Source of the DNA: Campylorhamphus procurvoides
Taxonomy: Eukaryota > Chordata > Aves > Passeriformes > Dendrocolaptidae
Assembly (NCBI GenBank): GCA_013396655.1
Contig: WBMV01007711.1
Location: 275,248 to 339,247 of the forward strand
Length of the DNA stretch: 64,000 nucleotides
Direction: 5' to 3'
In this document: positions 45,936 through 57,795 of the stretch, piece after piece
Layout of the letters: each line of letters opens with the position of its first letter
Position numbering within the stretch: the stretch's first letter is position 1
The notes under the pieces: model-generated
The model's database searches: none
Seen by the model: the letters and a program-made list of their open reading frames with translations, nothing else
What the model was told of the DNA's origin: nothing
Translations under genes and position numbers: made by a program

Positions 45936-48900
45936 TGGAGTAAAGACATTAGGAATTACATTACAGTTTCTTCGCTAGGGTGGAGAAATCTGAATTGCAG
46001 GCATCTGGGCTCCTTCCTTTAAAGAAGGCTGGTGATTTTTACTTAACTAATAAATGTTGACATAATCAGGGAGCTATCAGCACCATATGTTGGCCTTTTG
46101 TGAGATGCAGATCTTCTCCCTGCCTGGCTGGGGAAGGAAATGCTTTGGTGTTAGCACTGTGCCTTTGGTATATTTTGAAAGCATCACTCAGCACAAGCAG
46201 GTTGCTGGGAGAGAAGAAGAAACCTATTTTTAAAACCAGGTGGGCTGTTTCCCCAGCCATGCAGGTGAGGTTATCTTTAATGATAAACAGATGCCAGAAG
46301 TTGCTGTGCTTATCTCACGTGGTGTTTGCAAAGCCCCCTTTCTGTTGGCAGAGCTTGGCCCTGGGGACTCTTCTGGTGGGGGTGGGATGGAGCCAGATGG
46401 AGCAGGGAGCCTTCTGCTCGTGTGGGGTGTGCTCATCTCCCCTCCCTCCCTTCCCCTTTCGGGGACATCCTGTGCAAACACCGGGCCCCAAGGATGCTGC
46501 TGCAGTTAATGAGATTTGGGGGTTGGCTGTGAAGGAGAGGTGTGCTTGTGCCCTTCACAGGCGGATTGATGTGACTCTTCTGCCTCGCTATGCCATGGAA
46601 TTAATTCAGGGAACGTATCGAGATGAAAAAAATCAAATTTCATAGGTGTGACGTGTCCTGCCAAAAGACAACAATTAATACTTGGTTGTGTGTAGTCCAA
46701 GCTGGGTTTTGACACAGTGCACTTCATGCACATCCTCCCTCCTATCTCCTTTGCCACCTGTTGACTGACTATTTTGGGCAAGGAAGCTCCACAAGACCTC
46801 CCTCCATCTGTCTCTCTTCTTTGGAAGAATTTCTTTGGCCCAGACTCCTTTTTGTGGCTTTGTTTCTTAGAGAGAGCAGGCTGTGATCTGGGGGTAGCTG
46901 CTTGGACAGGGCTGCTGTTCCTCGGGGATCTTTTCCACTGCCAGTCACGGGAATGTGTGGAAAAAGAGGTTTAGTGCATAAGTAGCTGTTAAAAAGGAAG
47001 GGAGGGCTTAGGTGGGGGCAGGTATGGGGAGGCATTATAAGCTGTGGCATGATCTGAGTGACTGCCTGGTAGCACTGCACATAGACCCCTTTGTTTAAGG
47101 CAGCACTTGGATGCCTGACAAGGACTGGGAGGATCAATTCTGCCCCATTCATCACTCTTTCCTTGAATCGGTGCTGCCATGGGGAAGGATTGGGTTCACC
47201 CAGTGTGAGGTGTCCCATTTCCCCATGAATAGATCGATCCACCTTCCTCCCTGCCCCAAGGAACCTCCAGCTCCCAGGGGAATGCTGCCTTGTGGTGCTG
47301 CTGGAGCAAGTGCCCAGTTTGGGAAGTCACCACCCTTGGTTTTGGGTGTTTACCTCTTCTTGCTGGGTTTTTGTGAAACAGAGAATTCTAATGCTTGGCT
47401 TGTGGGTGGTCAGAAGAGTTGAAGATGTGTTGCTCCTGTCCATATCCTTCTGGGTCTGCACCAACAAAAGCAAGAATTATTCAGGAAACCATTATCTTGT
47501 TGCACTTCAAAAGCACACAAGATGTGCTTATTTGATTTGTTGGTTAATATTCTCTATTCCTTGCCTGAAGGTGACATGGTGGTTGATATGTCAGGAAGAC
47601 AAGCTGTCTGGGAAGAATTTTTATTTTTTTATATGTATTTTATAAAATGGTGCCCTCTCCAATGTCCCATTTTTGCACTAGCTGCAGGTACGTCCTCCAC
47701 ATACATCAGCAACCTGGGGAAATAGAAGCCTCTATTGTCCCTGGGAGGAGAAAAATAACATTTTTCAACAAAAGAGAAGGCTGGTTAAAGAACAGTCCTA
47801 CCTCTAATCCCTTATATGTGACACATGCCATGTTCTCAAAGAGAACTGCCAAAGAGTTGTGTGGTATAAAAGCACATTTTTACCTGAAGAATCATAAACA
47901 AACTTCCTAAAAATCCTGAGCGTGGTGCCAACTTCCCCATATCTGTGAGGCTTTCTCTAGGCTGTAATTATGTCCCTTACTGCTCTGCAAGTTTTATTGA
48001 GCTGGTCATGCAGTTTGCACTTTAATATTCATAGTCCATGGTGGGTCTGGACTTGGGTTCTGGCCCTTTATCTCATCAAGGAAAATGTCCAGAGTGTGTT
48101 CCTACATGTTGATTCTCCTGTCTGGTGCTGGTCCCAGAGCACCTGGTGGGTAAACCTGAGGGTTGCAGGAGGGATGGATGTTGCTCAGCTCTTCTGGGCA
48201 GTGAGATGGGCTGGTGGTTTGAGGGGTGACAGGAGATTTCCTTGTCTTTTGGGGTTGGGGTCTTGGCAGCCTGGTTGGAAGGTGAGGATGTGCTGGGGTG
48301 AGACTCAGGGGCAGGTCTGGCTTTGGAGCTGGGGGTGCTTTTTGCTTTGCTGGCTCTGCTGGTGGATTTGGGGAGCCCTGAGTGGCTGGAACCATGTGAG
48401 GGAGGAAAAGAGGAAGGTGGCAGAGGTGCCACTGGAGGAGATTTGGCACGTGGAGGGGGCAGGGAGCCAGAAGGACTTGTTCTCCTCTGCTGGCAGTGCA
48501 GCTCTGAAGATGTGGAGCGAGGAAAATCTACTTGAAAAATGAATTTTGAGATGAGAAGTGTCATTTAAGTAAGAAAGCCGTATGTGACTGCTCTCTGGTA
48601 AGATATGACACAGGCATACACAAGCACACTCCAAACATACTTTGGGACATCCAGAGCCCCATGATTCAATTTCTTCTTGATTTTCTTTCCCCCTTTTAAT
48701 TTTTTTTTCTTTTTAAACGTGGAGATATAGTGCTAGAGTACAAGATAAGACCAGAAATCATTGAACAGTTCTCAGTTAATGTATACCATTCCCTTAAATA
48801 AATCTACCCTGCCACAGAGTGCAAGTTGAGTGGGGCAAGAGAAAAAGAGCCCGTGAGAGGACAGGCTTATTGATCCCATGATGAATAGTCTTGTGTTAAT

Positions 48901-49649
48901 CTTGCTGAGGCAGAATCTGAAGACTTAAGGCATTTGGCTTGAGGTAAAAGACATGTGTGTGTGTAAATTCATGCCTTGGTGAAGTGTTGTAGCCACGTTT
49001 TGATGTGCTGGCTAAAATATTGCAGAGAAGTTAAATCCTGCATTGGTTTGCTTTATCACATCCCACCCTACACCTCCACAACAGGAGGGACATGTGATTC
49101 TCCCCTTTGGACAAGAGAAGGGCATGGACAATGGTTGTGTTAACTCTGTTTGAATAAGAGGTTTAAAGTGAAGGTGATAAAGGCTTATCCAGCTGTAGGA
49201 GCTGTCACTGCTGTCCCCTGGTGTCTACACCTGGTCCCTGTGCAATATCCCATATGGCATCTGGGAACTCTGAGTGCTGTGTCCTCAATGCTCTTTATTA
49301 GGGATGGGGGCAAAAATCTTGTCTGTATTAATTAGCCAAAGCGTAATTGGAGGGAAATGGAGGAATAGGGTGGAGTTTATCTGTTTGCTTGAGGCTAAAA
49401 TCTGGTCTAATGGCTTTTATTTGAGTAATGTCACCCCCAAGTTGGAGTGCAAACATCCTGGGGTCACCTCCTTGATTGGATGTGGCATTACCCCTCCCTG
49501 TTTTCAGCTGGGGGTCACTCTCTCTGGGCCCACTTGACATTCTTCAGTGTAGGAATAAAAAAGTTTTGAGGAGTTTATTTTTTCAGAGGTTTAGTGTCAC
49601 TGTTCCTGCTGGATTGATAATCCTAATGGGTTATGTTTGGCCTGGCTCC

Positions 49650-50110
49650 AAATTCTAATTTTGGGAATTGAATTGTTTTAGTGATTAAACAAAGTAACTG
49701 AGGGCATCACCCTATTAAATAAGATATTTCATGCATGTGATTAATTGTAATCTCAATGTAAATCGTTTTGATTTAGAGATTAATGTTGATTCTTTGCTTC
49801 AAATTTACTGTCCATTTGTTTCCTTAATTAAAATTAAAGGTAGAAGACAGATAGCAGAAGAACCTCTTCAGGATGTTGATGTTCACTTTGTTAAATAGAA
49901 CATTTTTCATTAGGAGGCTCAGAAGTAATAGGCTTGCTATAACTATATTAACCCTCAGACAATAGTGGATAGATTGTATGGGTTTTCTATTGCTGGCCAA
50001 GCTTGTCATGCTTCAGATCACTTAAAAAATATTGGTAGCTGATCTTCTGGCTTGAATGCAGTCTCTTTCAAAATTAAAAGGTAGCCTTTGAAAAATAGCT
50101 TCCTGCTTTT
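49650..50110. promoter_or_regulatory. Candidate conserved non-coding element
   Basis: AT-rich unique sequence with GTGATTAATTG, GATTAATG and CCTTAATTAAAATTAAAGG motifs. Inferred from appearance only. Confidence 0.25.
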
Positions 50111-53100
50111 TAGAGAGGAAATTTCTCCATCATGCTGCTTGGAGAGTGGGTATTTAAAATTATATCATGTTCCCAAGTCAAAATGAAAGAGCATGTGGGG
50201 GTAAAGGGAATGTCTCCTATTCCCCACCACTTAGTTTCACACAGAGCTTTTATTCCTGGTCCAAATGGATCCAATATCATATCAAGTTTTATGAGTGGTT
50301 ATCTTTTCATTAACTAAATCCACTCAATTGTATTAATGTACAACCAGGTACAGCACAAGGGTAGTGTTAACACAATACTTGTACTCCCACTATATATTAA
50401 GCAAAATGTTGCCTGTCTGCACATGCAATGCTTTATAATACACCAAGAACCCACAGAAAGGATTTGTTGTGTTCATGCAGTGAAAATACAGAAAGGTAAC
50501 ATCATTATAAGCTTTTTAGTGCAAGGACATTGGGCTTGCCATGAAAATGCATGTTGCTGATAAAGCTACAAAGTTGCTTTGTATTAATTAGGTGTGTTGT
50601 GATATAATATGATGATCTTAATTCATCTTAATAAGAATGCAAATTATTGCCACAGCAAAGCAGTATTGAAAATCATCTGAGATCAAATAATGACAAGCAG
50701 TTGCCACACGTCACCCCTCTGCTGCCTGGCAAGGGATTTACAGCAGCAACATCTCATGTTTGATTTCTGGAAGATCTTGAGAGAGATTTATTGAAGTACA
50801 AAGGTGGAGGAAACCTGCAAACGCAGTAGTCCACCAGAGTGCAATGAAGTTATCCTTGGTGGATACCTGATCTTCAGCTGCTGCTTGTTTGCCTGTGCTG
50901 TTCCTTCCTAAAATCTATTTTGTGTGTCTCTTGAAGCAAATCAAAGTTGTCTGCCCTTGCATGTGTAGACCACCTGCCCTGTGGTAGAGCAGAAATCATC
51001 TGGCTGATGTCTACAGTCTTTTCCTCTGAGCCAAAATCCTTTGGTCTGCCTTCTCCTGCTATTGGGTTGGTACTGAGGAGACATCCCCTCCTTGCATAAC
51101 TACGAGTGATCAGATGGTATCAAGCTTTTGGAGCTCCCAAGAAATGGGAAATGTATTAAATATGAAGAGACTGCAGTTACCATTTCAAAAGCAGCAGTTT
51201 AAAATGTAAAATTTTATTAAACTGTGAATGGTTAAAACTCATTCAAATGCATTCCTGGCATTACTTGTGCAGTGAGTGTTGTTAACCATGCTGGAAGCAT
51301 AAACTTGGTCTAGTGTTTTCTATCTAATATAGTAGAAGTGTGTTTCTCCCATGAAAACTGATTTAAGCCAGTGTTACTGTAGGGAAATCTTCCATAATTT
51401 TGATTTTTCTAGAGTTTAATGTTTGTTTAAAATGTAAGGTGGATTTTCAGGGATCCTCCCATACTGTTCACTGGGCAGGCAATGCATCCACATAACTGTG
51501 CATCAGATTAAAAGCAGCTTCTGCTGTCTCAAAATGCACTTTCTCACGTGTCCTATGTGGCTAACTTGTTTTAAAGATCCCATACTGCTTGCAGTTTACT
51601 TCCCAAGCCTGTTTAAAATTCCCTGCTTTGTTTTTCAGATGTGCACATGCTGTGTGTGTGAGACAAGCAGGGTTTGGGCTTTTGGCACTTAAATGTTTCC
51701 TCTCTGCTATTTGGTTTCCCAGAGAAGTCAAAGATAACGAGAGGGGAATGCTGACCTAATTTAGATGTTATTGGAGCAAACCTACCACTTTGTAACCGCT
51801 GCAGAAAGAGATGTGTGCTCTTCCTGATCCGAGCAGCATGCAATTTCCTGATTATTCCCTATCAATGGACAACTTCCCATGGAGATCAAGCAGGCACTGC
51901 AGAGAAATACCTGTCTATTTATCCTTTCAAAGGCCTTGTATTGGGGGAAAAGGAGGAGAGGGGGAGAAAACACCAGAGACTTTTATCCTATTGCAATTAA
52001 TTTATGAATGCAATTTCTGGAAAGCTATCCAGCTTATTGTACCCTACCAAATGAGTAAATCCTGTTTTATCAAAGTGAGACACCTCCCTACTGCCAGTGG
52101 GAACCTGCCCCCTTTGGCCACAGCAGGTGCCATATAGCAGGATTTACAGGTTTGGACAGAGCTGGGGTAGTTCTGGCAGTGACTTTGGGCTGGGAGATTC
52201 CCTGTCCCCAAACAAGCAGTGTTTGCCTCTCTGTGCCCCTCTGGTTTGTAAGGATGCTCCTGCCTGCTTTGGAGACCACTCTCTGCAGCTTCTGATGTCT
52301 TCCATGGGCTTGTTGTCCTTATCTTACAGCTGATGTGAAACCCATCTGTGCAGCCCTTGGACTTCTCTCCCATGAGGATGGGGATATTTCCCCTTGTGGG
52401 GAAATATGTGGCACAAGGGACTAAATGCATCATCCCCTCCTCTTTAGGGAGAAGGTCTTGCTTTGCTTTGTTTCCTTTGGTTTTATGCCAAGCAAGTTGT
52501 TCTTGATGCATTTTGTCCCTTTCTAGTTAGCTTTGTGTCTTGTCTTTAGTGCACTTTGATTAATGTTGGTTCTTTTGTATTCCTCAGTCATGTAAACTTG
52601 GTTTTGACATATGATTTATGTTTCTTTCTGTTTTCAAGTGCTTCTTTCTGGCACTGCCGTGATGGTCTTGCTATGCATTCTGTTCCTCCATATCAGAAGA
52701 AAAGCTGTTTTGCTTAAAATAATTATGTACATATATACACATGCCTTTTTCTTTTTTTATTGCTTTAATTCAAAGTGTTATTTATTACTCCCATATGTCA
52801 AATTCTGAATTGGTACTCTCCTACTCCCGTTAGTCAGGACTGGAGCTGAAATAACTCCCCTCTATTATTTTCTCTGCATTTTTTGGTAGCAGGGGTGGGG
52901 GATGTTATCCAGATGGAAGGTTATCCCACTGAATTCCAGTTGGTCAGTGTGGCTCTGTGCTGCTTTACCAGCACACCAAGGTGGAGCTCTCTGCCCTGTG
53001 CATTAGTGGCTTTTTCCTCGTTTTTAATCTAGTCACAGTGCAATTCCTGTAATGATATCACCCTTGGGGTTTCTTTTTAGCTTTTTTGTCTTTTTAACTC

Positions 53101-53750
53101 AGTTTCACATTTAATTATTGTTAAAATTTAATGAATAAAGTCCTGCTTTCTTCCTACAGAGTAAGTTATGCTCAGCTGGACAGAGTTTGCCCCCCTAGAA
53201 AAATCTCTTCTGGTACTGATTCAAATATTAGAGCTTCTAATTCCCCCCTTCCTTTTCCCCTGCTCATAGGGTTGCTAAATAGACCTCTAAGTTAGTTTCC
53301 CAAAGTGTCACACTGCTGCTTCTTCTGATAGACTCTGTTCTGCTTTCTTATCACTTCCCCAGATTTCAGCCCTCTGGGCCAGATCGTTGCTTTTAGAACA
53401 TGAGACTCCTGTTCCCCTCTGCTATTCAATCTGGCTTAAAAAATCTTTCCCACTTGATAGGCAAGCTGATACTTTCCTTACCCTGCTCTTCTCATCTCTG
53501 CTCAGAGACACTTCTCGGTGGGATAACATCCCCCAGTTGGAGAAGCCAAGGATGTCTTGCTGGTGCCATCTGTACAGCTACATGCTCTCTTCCCAGAGGC
53601 ATCTGTCTCTGTCACCAGCACCCCGTGGGCTTCACGCCTGGCCCCCACCCAGCCACCATCAGTCACGGGTGGGCAGGGCACTGGTGCCCTCCAGCTCCTC
53701 TGCTGCGGCTCAGGGCACTCGTTGGAAGCAAATGGGGAGAGGGAAAATAA

Positions 53751-53783
53751 TAATAATTATTATTATTAATAATAATAATAAGC
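53751..53783. repeat. AAT/ATT trinucleotide microsatellite (inverted)
   Basis: AATAATAATAATTATTATT followed by ATTAATAATAATAATAA: the repeat changes strand in the middle and then back, allowing a hairpin. Confidence 0.9.
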
Positions 53784-54025
53784 TTGCTTTAATTATGGCT
53801 TCAGAGCCTTGTGTTCGGTGTTGAAATTGGGTGGCTTAGTGTTAGCACGATTAGAAAAAGTTATCAATCAGAAGAGTTTATCAATCAGAACAGTAAGTCA
53901 TAAAGGAAACTATAAACTGTTTTAAGCTGCCTTAGTCACTGCTTGTTGTGACCCAAAAACCTTCCCGATGCTGCTTTTCTTGCATGGCAGGGAGAGCTCT
54001 TAAGCAGGCTTTTTCAATCAATTAA

Positions 54026-54102
54026 GCACAGTATATTATATATATATACACAATTAAGTACATATATGTATAAGTACATATATATGTATTTTATATATAT
54101 GC
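54026..54102. repeat. TA-rich microsatellite with GTACATATA motifs
   Basis: TATATATATATACACA and repeated AGTACATATATG units. Low-complexity tract. Confidence 0.85.
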
Positions 54103-55099
54103 CTACCTATATTTTTTCCTCATGCCACTGCTTATTAAACTGAAATCCATCATCATCATTTTTCAATGACTCGTAATTTAACCTTATGCTCTATGTAAAT
54201 ATTCAGTTCTCCACAGAGCAATCAGAAGGAAACCCAGTGAACCTCATCACGATGCAGGATTTAATACAAAATATATGCAGGAGATAATTGGCAAAATGAC
54301 CTTTCATTTGTGGCAGCAACTTCGTACTCCCAATTCAGAATTATTCCCATGCCTTCCACCTCTTGAAGCTTGTTGTTTTGAATAATGACATCTCTCAGCT
54401 GGCAGATTGGAAAGGGGGAGAACATTCAGGAGATGACTTACACCCCATGGAAATGCTCCTGCCTTGGGTGGAAATGCCTGTGAGCCTCAGTGAATGCCCC
54501 TGGGCTGCAGAGCAGTTGCCCAGGCTGGCATTTCAGAGCATTTTTGGACTTTGAGATATTTGTCATGGGGGCAACCAGAGGTGCTGATGATGTTCCAAGG
54601 GTTGCCAAGTGCTGCCAGGCTTTTCAGGGCTCTCAAGAGAGGCTGTGACATGGAGTTACATCCTGAGGCTGAAGGCTCCTGTGCAGGCACAATGGGGACT
54701 CGTGTCAGCTGTGGGAGCTGAGTGACCAAAGCACATCCAGAGGTGGCTTCTAACACCCAAAACCTGGGGCTTTAGCCTGTTGTGGGATCCCTCCTTCTCA
54801 GGAACCACCTTCTGCCAGCTGCTTTATCATGTGGTTGGACTTGGGTAGCAGGAAACAAACATTTCTGTCCCAGACCTGTCAGTATGAGGGGTCAAGGGTT
54901 GGATTCTGATTCCTGCAGAACAAAAGGAACGTGGCACCATTAGATGGGGCCAGAGTGGTGAGAAATGACAATTCAGGAGATAATTTAATGTGTAAATGCT
55001 GGATGAAAAGTGTGTGTCTAAGGGAAAGCTGTTCTCTGTATCCCCAGTTTGATAAACAGGGAAGTCCACCCTACCTGTCTGCTGGGGGCACAGATGCTG

Positions 55100-55215
55100 T
55101 TCAAGAAAAGAATATTTTTGGTTAGGAGGGACCTACAGTGTTGTCTGGTCCAAGTTTAGCACACCCTGCTGTGCTGGCAGCAGTCCCTGTGCCTGCACAA
55201 ATGCACTCCAGCTGA
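55100..55215 (-). mobile_element. Possible CR1 3'-end fragment (antisense)
   Basis: TTTGGTTAGGAGGGACCTAC followed by GTTGTCTGGTCCAA resembles the reverse complement of the CR1 terminus, then diverges. Weak. Confidence 0.4.
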
Positions 55216-56899
55216 CCAGCTTTAATGAAATGAGATGAGACCTCTGTGTAAAAGCAGCATAAGGTCAGGAAATGGTGCATCTCATGGGCAATTAGTGTAT
55301 TCAAATGAAGCAAGGCTTTGCACACCTTCTGTAGCTGAGGAAATACTTGGGCACTGCAGCTTGAGGAGCTGGAGCTTAATTGTTCATGGATCTTATTGGA
55401 AAACATATTTCTGAACTGCTGATGTTTTGCTTTAATGCTGTAGGAAGGTGACTTTTATAAACCTTCCAGAAACAAAAGTCTGAGCACCAAGTGCCATCAG
55501 AACCCAAATGACAATTACTTATGAGAACAGATTGAACTAATTGAAAATACCTCAAATTTTCAAGTTGGCCTGTATGCTAACACCATTTATTTTGTTAGGA
55601 TGAGAAGTAAAAGCATGTATGTGTCTTAGGACATTAAATTTAGTGCCACTGTCTCTGCATTAGCCTGTCTTTTCCTTATCTTTCTATTACCATCTGTGTA
55701 AAAGTAACTTACTTGCCAAAGGCACAGTTCAAAATTCTTTCTGTGGTGGGCAGAGGAGCCCAGAAACCTTCTTTAAAATCCTTTTCCTATTTGTTATATC
55801 TTCATGGCTTCTGAACACTGCAAATGCCCATTCTCATCCCACAAGCAGCCAAGAACTGCATGGTGCTACAGAAACTTCCATCAGCTGCCTCTTCAGTGCC
55901 AGAAATGCATCCTGTGAGAGTGGAAAGGGGTCTTAACTTACCCTTAAAATGCTCCAGAGATGAGAATTAGTTAGTTTTATTTATGAAGCATTGCTTGCTG
56001 GAGGAAGCAGTAATTTTCCATGCAGATATTTGGTGGAAGGGTTTCTCCTGGATTTGTTCTAACATCTAACTAGATAAAACATGTATGAAATTATGGGGTC
56101 TGATAGAGGTGTTTCTGGTGCTATTGCTGTGGTGTGCTTTCTCAATGGAAAAGCAATACAAAGGAGACTTTAAGGCTTGAGGGTGAAGTTATTTTCCTTG
56201 ATATTTCTTCCTTTTTGAGAAGAGAATCAATTTTTTCCTGTTGCTTTCATGCCTCATAGGGAGTTAAAAAGCAAGCAGAAATACCTGAGCTGGCTTGTGT
56301 GCCTTTTCAGGTATCTACCAACCTCACCTCTTAGTTTCCATCCAATATTAGTATGTCAAGCCCTATGGAACTTGGGCAAGAGCTGGCCTTCCCAGCATGG
56401 TTTTTAACCCATGTGTTGTTCTGTACAGGTAAAAAGCTATTTGCCTTCTGTCTCCTTGGAAAAAGAAATGGGGGAGGTCATAAGGCACAACTTCTGAATG
56501 ATTTCTGTATCCCTTGCTTTATTACAATAAAGCCTTTCTAGCCTGAAGCCTCTTTTACTTTCCCTGCTGTTTGGGATCTTTAAAGCTCTATTCCACATCC
56601 ATGTGAGAGATTTTTCTCATCAGGAGCCCTAACAGATTTGGAAGTGGGCAATGGAGTCTTGGAATGTGAATTTTGTGTGCCATTTACCCTTGATGTCTGA
56701 ACAGAGATGCTAGAGAGAGGTGTTTGGTCTTGTGTGATCTGTTTTCCACCAGAATGTTAGGAGGTTATTACTCTGTCTCAAAATTAACGAAGGTTCTGTA
56801 ATACATGCAATTCCCATAAAAGCATGGTAACTACCCATACATTAACAGCAGGGCAGAAATAAATGTAAAAACCGCCACATTTATAAAGAGTTTTATGCA

Positions 56900-56942
56900 A
56901 AGTGGTCTTTTCCAACCTAAATGGATCTATGATCCTTTTTTG
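56900..56942 (+). mobile_element. CR1 LINE 3'-terminal scrap
   Basis: GGTCTTTTCCAACCTAAATG followed by GATCTATGATCC matches the last 30-40 bp of CR1 in sense orientation. Confidence 0.65.
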
Positions 56943-57058
56943 GTTTTCAGTTTTAGGCCAACTCTTTCATAAGAGACATTTGTGTAGAGGGTGAACCTTG
57001 ACAAGGCAGGGAAAGGGGAAAGGGAACGGTTTAGAAGGGACTTTATTGAAGACAGCAT

Positions 57059-57120
57059 TTATAATGCATTCTGGAGATTTTATAATGCGTTTTGGAGGTT
57101 TTATTATGCATTTTGGACAC
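57059..57120. repeat. 21-bp tandem repeat, three units
   Basis: Units at 57059, 57080 and 57101 of the form TTATAATGCATTTTGGAG plus three bases, with two to four differences each. Confidence 0.9.
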
Positions 57121-57539
57121 ATGTGAGAAGGAATCTGGGTTATTTGACTGAAGAAAATGCAGAACTGCATGGCAGAGGGGAGCAGACACCATTCTTAGCC
57201 CATGTCTGGTGTTTGTCTCATAACCCAGTTGTGTCCTGTGTTCTCCGTGCACAGGACCATCCCTATTTGGATTGCAGAATTGCACCAGGGAATTCATTAT
57301 CAGCACCACCCTCTGCTGATAGAACAGGTGCTTAATCTGGCTCGATGGAAGCACGAAAAAAGTGATTTTCAAGTTACTCGCATACGTGTTTGTTCTTTTG
57401 AGGTGATTTGGTACCCGTGGGTTTCTCCCCAAAGTGTGTGGATGCCACTTCGCTTACCAAATGGAAGAATAGTTTGCCATCATATCTGTAGCTGTTCATG
57501 GCATCTCTTAACTAGTAAGATGTGTGGCTGGAAAGTTTA

Positions 57540-57795
57540 AGGTTACTGCTATAAAAATGCCATCCTTTATAAAAAAAGAGTGATACATTGCTATATGATA
57601 ATGAAGCACTTTGATTAAAAGCATCCAACAGCCCGTGATGTATGGGAGTTAGCTGGAAGACCATTGGAGTGTAATTAATTATTAGCTGTTCTTTATGAGG
57701 TCTGGTTGCTCTTGGCAGGATTGATTTTGAATGGTGACAAAGAAGCAAGCTCTTGGTTGGGAATGCTGCACAATTAATTAATTAACATGTGGATG
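57540..57795. promoter_or_regulatory. Candidate conserved non-coding element
   Basis: Unique AT-rich sequence with TGTAATTAATTATTAGCTG and CACAATTAATTAATTAACA motifs. Conservation untested. Confidence 0.25.

Larger units (their letters stand above)
39441..56899. other. Long intergenic stretch, no protein gene recognised
   Basis: AT-rich, unique-looking sequence with few repeats. Open frames up to 190 codons occur (47970-48542 +, with a 162-codon frame opposite), but none carries a recognisable domain or joins to neighbours by splice sites. Sub-regions worth attention (40.2, 43.8/44.4, 45.7, 46.6, 49.7, 50.2 and 53.9 kb) are given separately. In human the next conserved gene in this direction is EPHA3, far away, so a gene-poor flank is expected. 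Confidence 0.6.

Noticed and set aside
57202..57540. 112-codon + frame near 57.2 kb
   Set aside because: Begins with a non-ATG-supported context, lacks domains, and overlaps AT-rich unique sequence; no splice partner.
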